Part shown: positions 16,998 through 28,794 of the stretch, one piece after another
Numbering within the stretch: the first letter of the stretch is position 1
Layout: the number at the start of each line of letters is the position of its first letter
Assembly: GCF_964340395.1 (NCBI RefSeq)
Contig: NC_135554.1
Location: forward strand, 12,906,751 to 12,970,750
Source of the DNA: Glandiceps talaboti
Lineage: Eukaryota > Hemichordata > Enteropneusta > Spengelidae
Direction of reading: 5' to 3'
Length of the DNA: 64,000 nucleotides
The notes under the pieces: generated by a model
The model's input: the letters and a program-made list of their open reading frames with translations, nothing else
Told to the model about the DNA's origin: nothing
Database searches by the model: none
Made by a program: the position numbers and the translations under genes

Positions 16998-19900
16998 CGG
17001 GCAATTTCAGATACAATGGTGCGATTCTGTGTACAATTTTATACGTAAGTAACAAGACTTTGAATTTGATCCGTGCATCAATTGGCAGCAAATGTAAATC
17101 AACTAGGATGGGGGTAATGTGATCAAATTTGCGAGTGCGACTGACAAGGCGAGCAGCTGCATTTTGGATGGATTGAATGCGAGCAAGCTGGTCTTTTGAG
17201 ATACCATGCAGGAGACTGTTACAGTAGTCTAGCCTAGATGTTACAAATGCATGGATTGATTTTTCTGTAGTTGCCTTATCTAATAACCTACGAATCTTGC
17301 CAATTCTAGATAGCGCGAAAAAGCCATTCCTACATATCTGACTGATATGGTTGGACATAAAACCATCGCTACTTAGAGTAAAACCCGAATTCCGAACGGA
17401 AACAGATGGAGTGATATTGAGGTCACCAACTCGCAGACTGGCTAGTTCTATAGCATTTTATTTCAAAATTGACGAAACTTGGACGACCTCAGTCTTATCA
17501 TCATTCAGTGCTAGCAAATTACATTTCATCCACGAACGAATTTCTTTCACACATGTCTCAAGAGATACTACTATGTCCCTGGGGGTGTTACATGTCACAT
17601 AAATTTGACTATCATCTGCATACATCATATAATCAAGGTCATGACCAAGGATTATATCTTCTAAAGGAGCAGTATACAATGAAAAAAGTAACGGGCCCAA
17701 CACTGAACCTTGTGGGACACCGTACTTCATGCATGAATTCGGAGATGTACAGGAGTTGACTACAACGCGTTGACTACGATTCAATAAATACGATTTAAAC
17801 CAGGACAGGGCTGTACCGGTGATACCAAACCGAGATTCAAGTCTATGTAGAAGCACCTCATGGTCAATGGTGTCAATGCGGCTGATAAATCAAGCATGAC
17901 GAGTACAACATCCATTTTTTCGTTCAAGGCAAGCATGATATCATTGTGTACGCAAACAAGAGAGCAGTTTCAGTACTGTGATTGGCACGGTATGCACTTT
18001 TGCATTTTGTAAACAATTTAAATTTGCTGAGATAGCCGTTCAATTGCGATGCAACGATTCGTTCAAGGACTTTGGATAGAAATGGCAAATTTGAGACAGG
18101 TCTATAGTTTTTGAAGATGTTCTTGTTCAGATCAGGTGTCTTGATAAGTGGTCGAATGATGGCTGTTTTAAAGTGACTAGGAACTGTGCCAGAAGAAAGC
18201 GACGTGTTGAAGAAATGGGTCAAGAAGGGAGCTAGAATGTTGATGAATTTTTTGACGTAGTTTGTTGACAGTGGATCGAGGTCGCATGTTTTTAATGGCG
18301 ATCGCAAAACTGTTGAAGTGACATCGTCTGGTGAAACGGGACGAAAATGTGTAAACGTTGGTTGGTAAGTTGTCATTGGGATCAATGCAAGGAGTTCCAA
18401 GTCCTTCGCGCAGCTTCAATACCTTATTTTCAAAGTAATTGATGAATTGAGTTGGAATTTCAACCAAAGGAATGTCACTAGGCAAGGTGTTTGAGTTGGT
18501 AGCTTTAGTATTGGACATTTCTGCAATAATCTTAAACAATTTCTTGCTGTCAGCCTCCTTTATTCTGGTCCGATGGTACGTTCCTTTCAGCTCATCACAC
18601 TGACGAAAATATTCCTGTCGCTTTGCCGCGAAATTCTAGCGATCGATCTCAAGCTTTGTATGACACCACTTTGTTTCCAACCGCCGCACCTTTTTCCTTA
18701 ACAATAGCAGTTCTTCGCAATACCATCGGGCGCGTACTTTGTCGATCACGGTTTTTTCAGTGACAGGAGCAAGATTATCCAAGACTTCTGTGATACCATC
18801 ATGAAAAAACTTAGACAGACATTCGACGTCAGCGTTACATGAATAGTCCGCAAGCTTTGACGTAACCTTATCTCGCAGATCATCGACATTGATGGTCTTA
18901 AAATTCCGTCACAGGATCTTAGTCTTATTGTGTGATGGTCGCTGAACATTTAAGCCGAATTGCACCAGATCGTGATCAGAGTTCATAAAGTGTCCGATTT
19001 TAACAGAGTGGAGAATTTGGTCTGATGTCCGTGTGATTAGTAGATCGAGAGTGTGGCCTATTTTATGAGTTGAGCCTTGGACGTGTTGTTGTAAACCCAT
19101 CGACTGTAACAACGAAACGAATTTGACTGTGTCCAGTGATGATGTGTCGTCAACATGGATGTTGAAATCCCCGGCAATGACAAGATGGCCTGGTGAAGGT
19201 ATAGAAGTTTCAAGAAGAGTTGAGAATTCGGTGATGAAGTCATTGATGGTCGCCTTGTTTTTCGGTGATTTAGGAGGTCGGTAAATAGCAATAATATGTA
19301 ATGACTGACTACCAGATTTAAAGGTAATGTCTATAGCTTCAAAAGATTGAAAGGTGGCAGATCGTGTTTCGATATCCCGTAGGTTTGAGCGTGCGATCAC
19401 AGCTACTCCACCACCTCTCCTATTTGGCCGAGGTTTATGATGAATTACATAGCCATTTATGGTAGAGTGAAAATCTGCGATGGTGGGAGCAGCACGATCT
19501 TTAAGCCATGTCTCAGTAATGACTAAAATGTCCAGTTTTTCCTCAAGTAGAGTTGTTGCAATGGCGCTGATTTTGCCGGTAATCGAACGTGCATTCCAGA
19601 GAGCAGATTTCAGTTGTAGTTTTTCAAGGCAGCTTGACGTCATTGGAATTTTCACAAGTACAGGTTCTCGTTTAGCAACAGGTGGTTGAATACTAGAAGT
19701 ACAATAGTTGAAGTAACTTTGAATAGGTTTTGGTTCACTATTGAAAGTATTGTGTTCGCCTAACTGGCATAGTATACTTGTTCGAACAAGTCTTTTGGGG
19801 GATTGTTCGACACGGTGATTTGTTATCATTGTTGGAATACAGTACTTTGGCTTTGGATGTTTCAGTCCTGCCTTGCTTCCTCGCGGTCTGAACTTGAAAG

Positions 19901-20035
19901 GGTTGAATCTTGACGGATCGGACAAAGAGTCTTACGTAATAAGGATCGTCGAGCAGCCATGTTGAACAGTGCTCCCAGCATTGCGAATTCAACAAGAGAG
20001 AGTCGATCGCGTTTTCAGCACAAATACTTGTAAAC
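16998..20035 (-). mobile_element. Decayed CR1/L2-like LINE (endonuclease plus reverse transcriptase)
   Basis: The minus strand starts at about 19925 with a basic N-terminus, then an AP endonuclease with ALWNARSI, ITETWLKD, RRGGGVAVIAR, IYRPP, VIAGDFNIHVDD, HTLDLLITR and SDHDLVQF (19600-18909). Reverse transcriptase blocks follow in shifted frames: NYRPVSNLPFLSKVLERIV, YGVPQGSVLGPLLFSLY, and YADDSQIY, the L2/CR1 form of the catalytic motif (17600s). The last part is QSIQNAAARLVSRT and TYKIVHRIAPLYL, where it is cut at 16998, losing the normal C-terminus and 3' UTR. At least four frameshifts make it inactive. Confidence 0.88.
18909..19925 (-). pseudogene. Endonuclease part of CR1/L2-like ORF2
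   Basis: A 338-codon open frame holding the whole AP-endonuclease domain of the element at 16998-20035, with the metal-binding GDFN and the final SDH intact. It ends in a frameshift before the reverse transcriptase, so it is a fragment of a broken polyprotein and not an independent gene. Confidence 0.8.
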
Positions 20036-20154
20036 TAGTGAATAAATGCTTGAATACTTAAAAACGACGTTTAAAAGCTGTCCAAGACTGAGACGATGAT
20101 TAAAAACGATAAAACGAGAAGAGACGAAGTTATAGGCAGCCGATCAACAGCGCC

Positions 20155-20494
20155 AGCATACATATATGTATGTATGTACATGTACGTACGTATGTATGTA
20201 TGTCCCCTTATCATGCTTGAAATCTTCAGATGTTTTACAATCTGGTGAGTCCCGTGAATCAGTTTACATAAGTAAAGATATTTTCACGCTCGTTAAATTG
20301 CTCTAAAATATTAATTACCCACACCAGAATGAGACCATGTTATTAGTTGCTTGGTTTGAATTGGAACGATGGGAGATTATGATGTCCTTCTTCCATGTTC
20401 ATATATTAGGATTATGAATACTAAACGTTCTAGATTGTTTTGCTCACCGACGTAACACCATGTATGTATGTATGTATGTATGTATGTATGTATG
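20155..20494. repeat. Two (ATGT)n runs around 250 bp of unassigned DNA
   Basis: Short (ATGT)n/(ACGT) runs at 20155-20205 and 20459-20494. The second forms the inner end of arm B, mirroring 9593-9851. Confidence 0.75.
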
Positions 20495-21175
20495 TACTGT
20501 GCTCGATGATACCCTAATCCGAATATCTTTTGTAGTTTGCCTTAATATAAAAGGTTCCCTTTTAAGTGTTTAAGTACTGCCTTTGGCTAGCCCGACAGTG
20601 GCTCAACTGTCGTACACACGTGCAGATTGTCGTCTCAGTAGATCGTTGAAAAGGGTTGTTGATTCAGTAAAGACACCACAATCGGCTTCGAACTGGAAAG
20701 AATATTCGATTCAGTTCAGGAATGAAGAATTTATCTGCTAAGCATTATACATTTCCCAGCAACTAAAAACCGAAAGGGTTTTCTTACAGTCTTACTGCAC
20801 AGGTAAGTTATTGTAGGTATTAATATCTGGATATCGATCTTTAACAGTAAAATAGAAAAGGGGTGACGATGATCGTACTTAATCTCTGGCTACAGTTAGT
20901 ATCTTGATCAACTTACAGTATTGTCATATGCTGAGAAACATAAAAAGCAAACACCCTTTAGCAGTTTAATTAGTCCTAGACTTCAAACCTCACGGAACGA
21001 CATTTTAAAATTGTAAGAATATGTTAGACCTGCACTACTTGCAACGTAGACAGTTGTTCATCACATAATCAAATAAATATTCACTAAACTAAAAAGACAT
21101 TGTATCTGTTAATTTAGTGTGGTCAATATTACAGTTGTAGTTGTAGTTGTAGACAGCGTAATGGCAAGTTAAATA
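20495..21175. repeat. Inverted-duplication arm B, distal part
   Basis: Reverse complement of about 8905-9592. Landmarks are GTTTAAGTACTGCCTTTGGC, CCTAGACTTCAAACCTC and the GTTGTAGTTGTAGTTGTAGA run at about 21135. Homology stops near 21175 and resumes at 28795. Confidence 0.85.
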
Positions 21176-21844
21176 TTGAATAGAAGGTCACTTTTGAATA
21201 TGTCACACCATGTTGATACCGTAGTATTTCGATCAGACAACTATTATATTTTCACTGAAAATTGTTAAAATACAAACAATTCGATAATGTGCATTATGAT
21301 TATAGGTCTATATTATCTATAAGCAGTATGGAAGACAAGGGTTCATTACGCATGCAATTATGCACTTCCCCACCCAAACGACGTAATCCTAACAGTAATC
21401 CTGAATAATTAACGACCAAGCTGAGAATCACTATCTTTCTCGGTAAATACTGGTAAGACGTAAGACAAAAAGAAATAAAACAAGGGTTGAATTGGATTAC
21501 GGAGAGTAACTGAGCTGTTTACCATACCGGGTTGAAAGATACTGAATGAGTTGAATACAGGTATACTGTGCGTTTATATAATTTTTAAACTGTAAATGTA
21601 CTTGCATGTCCCGCGACTCGAGTATTCACACGTTGTACGCAACACTAAACGTTTTTTTTCCACGTTCCATAAGTTACCGTTCAAACTTTTTGACTAAAAA
21701 TATTCCAAGACACTGTGCCATGTATTTGTCAAAAAAACAAAACATTCCGAGCCAATAATTATATCGCAAACGCATGTGCTACTGAGCTACGTGTTGAAGA
21801 CTGTTTACTGTGGCCTGTTCTGATCTAGCTCTCAGTCCTATAAT
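21176..21844. other. Left part of the arm-B-specific insertion, no gene seen
   Basis: This DNA has no counterpart in arm A. No coding similarity is recognised. Confidence 0.4.
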
Positions 21845-22198
21845 ATGCGTTCCGATAGTCCGATGATGTGTCGTAGTATCGCGGCGCAACTACATCCAGT
21901 GTTAGGTTCTGATGATTACCGCCAACATGCTCGATTGTCACATAAAATAAGTGTACTTGAGTGCCGTTTATTTTTTTCAGAGTTTGCTTTTATTCTTGAT
22001 GAGTCTTTTCGATGTCATTATTACAAGAAACTGCGAGAATTTGCATTGAATCAAACGTATAGCGAACGTCCGTGTGACAATAGACCCAGCACACGGTGTA
22101 ACAACGTCAATGTGGCTACAAGTTCATCAACACAGAACAAGATGGACATTTGGGAATTTTGTAAAAGCCTCCCAAAAGACTACCGACCAAAACTATGA
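21845..22198 (+). CDS. Hypothetical protein or terminal exon, unrecognised
   Basis: A 117-codon open frame, MRSDSPMMCRSIAAQLHPVL and onward, rich in charged residues and ending KDYRPKL. An AATAAA lies 7 nt after the stop (22205-22210) and an acceptor-like CTCTCAG lies 10 nt before the ATG, so it could be a terminal exon. No domain is recognised, and only the length, the signals and ordinary codon use support it. Confidence 0.25.
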   Translation: MRSDSPMMCRSIAAQLHPVLGSDDYRQHARLSHKISVLECRLFFSEFAFILDESFRCHYYKKLREFALNQTYSERPCDNRPSTRCNNVNVATSSSTQNKMDIWEFCKSLPKDYRPKL

Positions 22199-22352
22199 CA
22201 TAAAAATAAAAATCCAAGTTTGAAGTGTTGAGCATGCCGACTCCATGAATACCAGGAAAAATAAATTATTATTACGATTGTTGTATATGAGTACGCGAGT
22301 GTGCATACCGAGTTACACAGTCTGATCGATCAAACTGTTACATGTTCGTACT

Positions 22353-22806
22353 ATGATCAGCCACTCCGGGCTGTCACAAATTCAACCATTGCTGGAGTTA
22401 TATACAAACGCCTCTGATCCGAACGTTGTTGTATTAGTGACGGACAATGAAAATTGGCACTATCAAACAGTTAGTGGTCTTAGTCAGAACCAACAGGTAC
22501 CATAGACACTCCAATACGCCACGGCGAAAGACGGTTGACACCTTTCTAAATGGTATTGATCCGGTTCTTCTGAAATACTCAGATGACTTCTTTTGTTTAT
22601 ATTTCAAAACCGAGTCCACAATAAAGTTTTTTGTGTTCAAGAGATTTAGAAAAATTCTCACAACCAGTCAGCACCGTGCACAGGTGGAGTTGCTCAAATG
22701 CAAACTCCACGAGCACATCTGTTGCAATTATTCAGTGACGACGTATCTATGTCCTGCTGTAAGGTCATGTTCTGTGGCGATTTTCAGCCAAAAACCCAAC
22801 ATATAA
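22353..22806 (+). other. Two overlapping unrecognised open frames
   Basis: A 49-codon frame at 22353-22502 (MISHSGLSQIQPLLELYTNA) ends near a GTACCA that could be a donor. A second frame of 119 codons (22447-22806, MKIGTIKQLVVLVRTNRYHR) overlaps it. Neither resembles a family I know. Confidence 0.2.
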
Positions 22807-24983
22807 TCCATACACTGTAAGTTTATTTTAGGACCAGGAAGACTATAGGTTTACATTCGACTTTTATATTACTTGATAGATAAACTTGTCCATTGTGGGA
22901 AAGTTTTGTCTATATTTCAATGCACAGGAAATCTACAATATGTGGGGACCACTTATTTATCATCTCATTACACTTATGACAATGTATAAATGATCAACAA
23001 ATTATCACCACCGGTCTGCGTGTTCCATACAACATTTTAGTATATGTTCCATATGTGTTGGCGGTCGACATTCAATCGAACATGACACTACGGGTCGATA
23101 CATGGGGAAACAAATATAAACATACAATTGTCCACAATATTGTAATTCATAAAAATAAAGAACCCTACCCATGATACACACGCCCCGAGGATTTATAAAC
23201 GACGAAATTTGTGGTTAGGTCTGCTGTTTTACTCGAACGGCCTGTACTTCACATCTCAACAGAAACGGCTACAAATACGTAATCTGATCTCAAGATATAG
23301 ACACGTAGAGAAACCTTCTCGTTATCCAGAGATTCAACACGTTGTATCTCATTTTCCGGTCGAAAGCAACTTATATTCGAGGTAACGTCAATTTGTGAAT
23401 GCAAAAGCTACCTCGAGATTATTTTAAAATGCAAATGAAAAATTCACAAGACCGGATATAACATTGCCGTTCATTTTCTGAAATCTAACATTACAACTCG
23501 AGATCACTTTTTCGCCCAACCAAAGCAAAATATAAATATATTTCGAGATATCATTTTCGTTTTAATGAATCAAAAAAAAATGTAAACAAAGTCTCACACC
23601 AGTTATTCATAATTTCTAAAAAAAAAGTATTACACGTGTTGTATTTCACTTTCGTTGTAAATTGCAGAGTAAGTCAGATATTGGCGCCCTGCTGTCTCCA
23701 CAAGAACATCGCAAACCATAATAATCCCGAGTCAGCAAAGGACAATGTGCGGTGTCATTTTTTAGCCTTTTTAATTGGGACTCGGCTTACATATAGCTGA
23801 CAGGTCAAAAGACCGCCCTGGAGATCGAAGTCAAAATAACCAGCTCTGAACCAGAACTATACATGTATCTCGACGTATCGCGGCAGATGTCTGCAGATAC
23901 TGCCTGTGCTTACCATATCTCTGACAAGTTCACAGGCATGTAGTTGGTTCGGCACAGGTCAGCCAGCATGTGATCACAATACCTTTCTTCGTAAAATCGG
24001 GTATAAAAAGATTGTACCCTCATGGATAGACGCGGGGCATAAAGAGACGATCGCTACTTGAAAGTAAATGGGCGTCTAATGCGAATGGTTGGCGTTGTCG
24101 AAAGAGATGTGATGCCAGAGTGCGTCATCGAATCAGTGGGCTCTCTATACGTCTTACGATACGACCATACGTTGGTTATATATAGGAGTATAGTACAACG
24201 TTGTAATTTGCCATGCAACGTGTGCGAAAGCATTGCATATCCCAAAAAGAGAAATGCCGTATACCGAAACAAGTTTCATTTATTTACTATTCTAATTTGA
24301 CAATTAGTCCAACTCCAGGACTATCCCCGCACGTTCTGCATCAGTGGAAATACTCGACTCAGTGTGAACACTATCAACAAAAATCCTGTTGAAAAAATAT
24401 TGTTTCCTTGAACAGTACAATCAACTCTATAGGCCTACAGTCGTAGTGACTTGTAGTAGTGTTCGCTATTCATGTTTTTTAAATCTTTCGTTTCAGCACC
24501 GTTACTTTATGTATAGACACTGTAAATATAAGCCAATGCTTCATGAAAGGAAACATGCATGTACCGTTATGCTTGGGCATGGAGAGGTACTAATTACAAA
24601 TCATGTTTACTTCAAGATAACGTTGATTGCTTCACAAACTTTCGTGGATTTACGTACCCGTATTTGAACAAGTGTGATTGGCAGGCGTTTTATTAGTCCT
24701 GGGTTTGAAAAGTAACGGCTTCTCACTAGTAACGAACAGACCCAGTTTGACCGTTACGAAATTGTCTCTACCGTGTTTAAATATCACCTTTCTGTGACCA
24801 CACCCGCATTCAACAGACATTCACAAGTCTACACATACCAAATTTATTACGAAAATCACCAGCTGCTAATTATTATCACGGCTTTGATTTTCAGAGAGGA
24901 ATCAAGACGTTGTTAACAGTCTGCATTCAAATTTGACACTAACCCCCGCGAAGTTAGGGGGCCTTTTATATCCGACACTCCGC

Positions 24984-24986
<3 letters not shown>
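22807..24986. other. No recognisable feature
   Basis: About 2.2 kb of unique-looking DNA inside the arm-B-specific insertion. Short open frames near 24060-24300 and 24390-24670 carry no recognisable domain. Confidence 0.4.

Positions 24987-25077
<91 letters not shown>
24987..25077. repeat. (TA)n microsatellite
   Basis: About 45 perfect TA units. The Tyr-Ile frames through it are artefacts. Confidence 0.95.
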
Positions 25078-25080
<3 letters not shown>

Positions 25081-25289
25081 TGTTTATTACCATATATATA
25101 ACATTTTTTTACAGTTCGCACATAAAAGTAAATACGGGTTGATAATTTATTTGATAATGGGAGTCAGAAAATAGCATAATGCTCGTGGAGTCTGACATCG
25201 TAGATACTGGAATGTCACAACGTTACTATCAAACCAAAGTAACTAGAGGACAGTACATGTAAGGAAAATATCAAATGAATAATTAAATA

Positions 25290-26640
25290 CAAAATGTACA
25301 ATTAGTGGACATAGTCTTTAATGTGTATTGGCTAAGGCATTTTGGCGCTGATTTCATGATTTTTTATTTCAATTATAATGATGACAAAACCTTTCCCTTT
25401 TTAGATTCAATTCCCTTTTTCTACAAAAATGTTGTTATTGCATGGCACAAAGCAGGCGGTGGATGTAACAACATTCCCAAGCCTAGTCACTTGGATATAC
25501 GCAGTCAAATAATTTGGGGTAATGCGTATATATGTCATAATGGGACATCTCTCTTTTATCCGGGTTGGATTAAATCTAATATTATTTATGTACATGATAT
25601 TATTGACCAATATGGTGACTTCATAAAGCCTACTTGTTTGCTTCAAAAACTGCGGTACAAAACAAATTGGATAGCGGAATGGAATAAACTTGTGAACCTG
25701 ATACCTAAACAATGGAAATTGGCATTGAAAGACACCCGTATCGACTATTTATGCAGAAAAAGGAAATTCATGCTTGTCTATGGTAAACACTTTTCACTTG
25801 AAGGAGACCTTGAAAAATTGTCTTCAAAATTTCTGTACAAAAATCTCTTGGCCCCTCGCATTACCGAGCCAATTTGTGAACATAGCTGGAATGGTCAACT
25901 GCAATTGTTCAGCAAAAGTCATTGGAGAATAATATGGACGAACCAAACGATTCTTCTATCACAAGACAGAAAATTGTCAGATTTTAATTTTAAAATTATT
26001 CATAGAATTCTACCAAGTGGAATCAACCTTTGTCGCTGGAGAATAAGCAACAGCGACAAATGTAGTTCATGCAATGTACCGGACACATATGAACACATGT
26101 TCCTTCAATGTCAAAGACTTGGTTTGTTCTGGGATCACGTTCAGACTCTTCTTAGTACGAAGCTGAACATACAAGTTATAATAGATTTTAATGTTATTGT
26201 CTTTGGTTACAAACCACTGAGTGTCGCTCCAATAATTAGATTTATTAACATGGTGACTACTATTGCAAAATACTGCGTATTTGCGGCTTGGGCTAATTTC
26301 AATAATGACCCACAAAATCCCAAATCGATCCCAAGCTATGACTTATTTCACAAATATCTATCTTTTATGTACAAAATAAATCAAACAAAGAAATGTACTT
26401 ATTTACCATTCTGGAAAAGATTATTATTTTGAGAGTGTATTATTGTTAACCTTTGTATTTGCTTTCAGTATGACAAACACTTTTATTCGGGGCAGTGCTT
26501 TTTTTGACGGATTAATTTATATTTATTTCTTATGAACTGTAACTATTTTGTTTTATGTATATTTATTTTTTCCAGTTTGCTTGTGATATGTAAAATGTTT
26601 TTGACAGAGCAGTTATGTAAATAAATTAAAAAAAAAAAAT
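25290..26640 (+). mobile_element. 5'-truncated Tx1/L1-like LINE, C-terminal domain
   Basis: An open frame of about 375 codons to a stop at 26430-26432 encodes the region after the reverse transcriptase of Tx1/L1-clade LINEs: KQWKLALKD, LSDFNFKIIHRILPSGINL, a zinc-knuckle CSSCNVPDTYEHMFLQC, and LGLFWDHV. The 3' UTR ends in a poly(A) run at about 26627-26639. The 5' end is cut soon after the (TA)n. The frame is open throughout, so the insertion is fairly young, but with no endonuclease or RT it is dead. Confidence 0.85.
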
Positions 26641-27400
26641 AATGTATGTGTTTTTTAGAGAATAACGAAATGAAGTTCTAGAAGGTTGTGTTCTAATACT
26701 AGGTGGTAGACTGTTCCAAGAGGCCGTACCTGTGAAACATATTGCAAACTTGCCTATGGAAGCGATTACTTTAGGTAGAAGGAGATTTCCCCTACCCTTG
26801 AACCTAATACTATATTCATGAACTAGTTGAGTGCAATAATCTGTAAAACGGTGAGGTAACCTGTTGGTTAATAAATCATACATGAAAGTACAAAGTTGGA
26901 GTTTATGTAGTTTGAATATAAGTTTGAATATAAGTTCACTAAAAAAAAAAATTGATTGAATGTGCAGAGATACAACTAAAAGTAATAGCCCTGGCTGCCA
27001 TTTTTTGAGACTTGTGAATACATGTCAGATGTGATGAATATGTAGATCCCCATACTTCAATACCATAGATGATGTGTGGTTGGATAAAACATTTGTATAT
27101 CAGAATAAGGATATCTTTAGGTACAAAATGTCTTAATTTGAACAAAATACCAACTTTTTCCTAACAGTGGAGTTTACCATTTGAATATGCTTTGACCAAT
27201 TTAGGTGTTTATATAAAGTGACACCAACAAATGTTGTTGATTCCACTTCATCAATAACCCTACTATTAATGTGGAGAGAACCTTCAAGGGATATTTTTCT
27301 CCTAGTGTTTCTTAACAGAATGTAGTTTGTTTTGAGATGATTAATGGTAAGTTTATTTACATTGCACCACTTTGATACTGATCATGATCTCAACTAAGAG
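26641..27400 (-). mobile_element. LINE reverse transcriptase C-terminus (Rex/CR1-like), frameshifted
   Basis: The minus strand reads HLKTNYILLRNTRRKISLEG, TFVGVTLYKHLNWSKHI, FKLRHFVPKDILILIYKCF, HIIYGIEVWGST, QKMAARAITFS, then after a break at an A-tract (26940) FMYDLLTNRLPHRFTDYC and ASWNSLPPSIR. This is the thumb and C-terminus of a CR1/Rex-type RT. It ends where the poly(A) of the neighbouring Tx1-like element begins, in opposite orientation. Confidence 0.8.
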
Positions 27401-28357
27401 TGCTGATTTTTCGTTGCAGAACCAAAATACAAATTTGATTGGATTTATCTTGTATACAACTACAACAAATACGTGTACCCACAGGAGATGCGATACTGTT
27501 CACGGTTTCCGATATTACAAGTACGGTAAACTTTTAAAGCAATGACCAAGTTGGCGCTAGTGTAGACTTTAACATTACCTCAATGTAAGTGTACGATTAA
27601 TGTGAGTTGTACTCACCCCATTGTTTCAACTGTGCTCCCAATTCATTTAGCGGATACTTTTGAGTTAACGGGACACTTTTACGCAAAGAAAGTGTCCGCT
27701 TACCATATCCAATAAAGAAACTGTCTGCTAACACTTTAACAACATGAAAGAAACTGTCAGCACCTTGTTAATCATTTCCATGGCACTGTCCCACCTTGTT
27801 ACTGTTACAATGTAATCAAAATGTGCTACCGCGCCTACTATACTTCTGCACATGTCATTCGACCTTATCTTGGTGGGTCTCGAACACAGTACCTTTTGTT
27901 CCGTACGAATCTAACGAAAGGTATGCTATATATTTGTCATTTTGTCATTGTCATTGAGTTGACAATGCGTATATGCTCCATGGTTAGCAACAGAGCTATG
28001 GGTGTGTAAAAACGGAACTATTTTTTGAATTGGGACTGGAACTGTGTTATAGTACGAGTCATTGCCAGGTTAATGTATTTCACAGTGGGGGAAACATCTA
28101 ATTATTTGGCCGAGATATGCGGGATTGTATTTCTGTATTCAATTGTTTTAAATAAAGAGATAATGGGTAACAAGTTAAGTAACTCGGCTGCAGATAACAA
28201 GATTGACTTTATATTTCTTGTGAAAAACCTAAAAACTTGTCGAATTCGAAGTAAAACTTTGTTATAGTACAGGTCCAACTATACGAAAAGTCATATTTGA
28301 CCATGTCTTTCCACCGGGGTAAATCTTCAGCAGAGGATGTGTAAATGTATTGAGTAT
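27401..28357. other. No recognisable feature
   Basis: Right part of the arm-B-specific insertion. Open frames at 27821-28009 and 28025-28267 have no recognisable domain. Confidence 0.4.
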
Positions 28358-28443
28358 GAGACGAACGGACACCTTTGACTTAAATTACCTCCGGTGATAT
28401 CTCCCCTGGGAGTTATAGGCAGTCAAAAGTGTCACTTCGTCTC
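28358..28443. repeat. 86-bp foldback (imperfect 23-bp inverted repeats)
   Basis: 28358-28380 pairs with 28421-28443 at 20 of 23 positions, GAGACGAA...TTTGACT against AGTCAAAA...TTCGTCTC, leaving a 40-nt loop that itself holds a CTCCCCTGGGAG mini-stem. It could be a tiny MITE or a hairpin RNA. Confidence 0.6.
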
Positions 28444-28794
28444 TTACTACCCCTTGACAGAGATTGTAGTTAGGTAGGTCACAGGTAGGGTAAAGGTTGG
28501 GTAAAGGTCGGTAAATTTGACTTTTGGTATAGTGTCTTCGGCCTTTGACTGTTATATTAGGATAGTTTTGGCTAACCCATCAGTTATTTTGTCCGATGCG
28601 CATGTGTCCTAATGAAAACAATAAATGTTCTCTGTCCTATAACTATCTGAGTTTAATGATTGTCCCAGCGGATCGTTTATCATTGGTTTATATCAATGAT
28701 CAAATCCAGAGCTTCCTTACCAATACTTGATGTAATGCTATTTTATACTTGGATATATGGATACTTTGTAAATATAATTCAGATTCTAGTTGAG

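Noticed and set aside
17351-17759. Plus-strand frames over the CR1/L2-like element
   Set aside because: They are antisense shadows of the reverse transcriptase on the minus strand.
24902-25142. Long Tyr-Ile repeat frames on both strands (also at 33.4, 50.1, 54.7 and 63.9 kb)
   Set aside because: They are translations of (TA)n microsatellites without any coding context.
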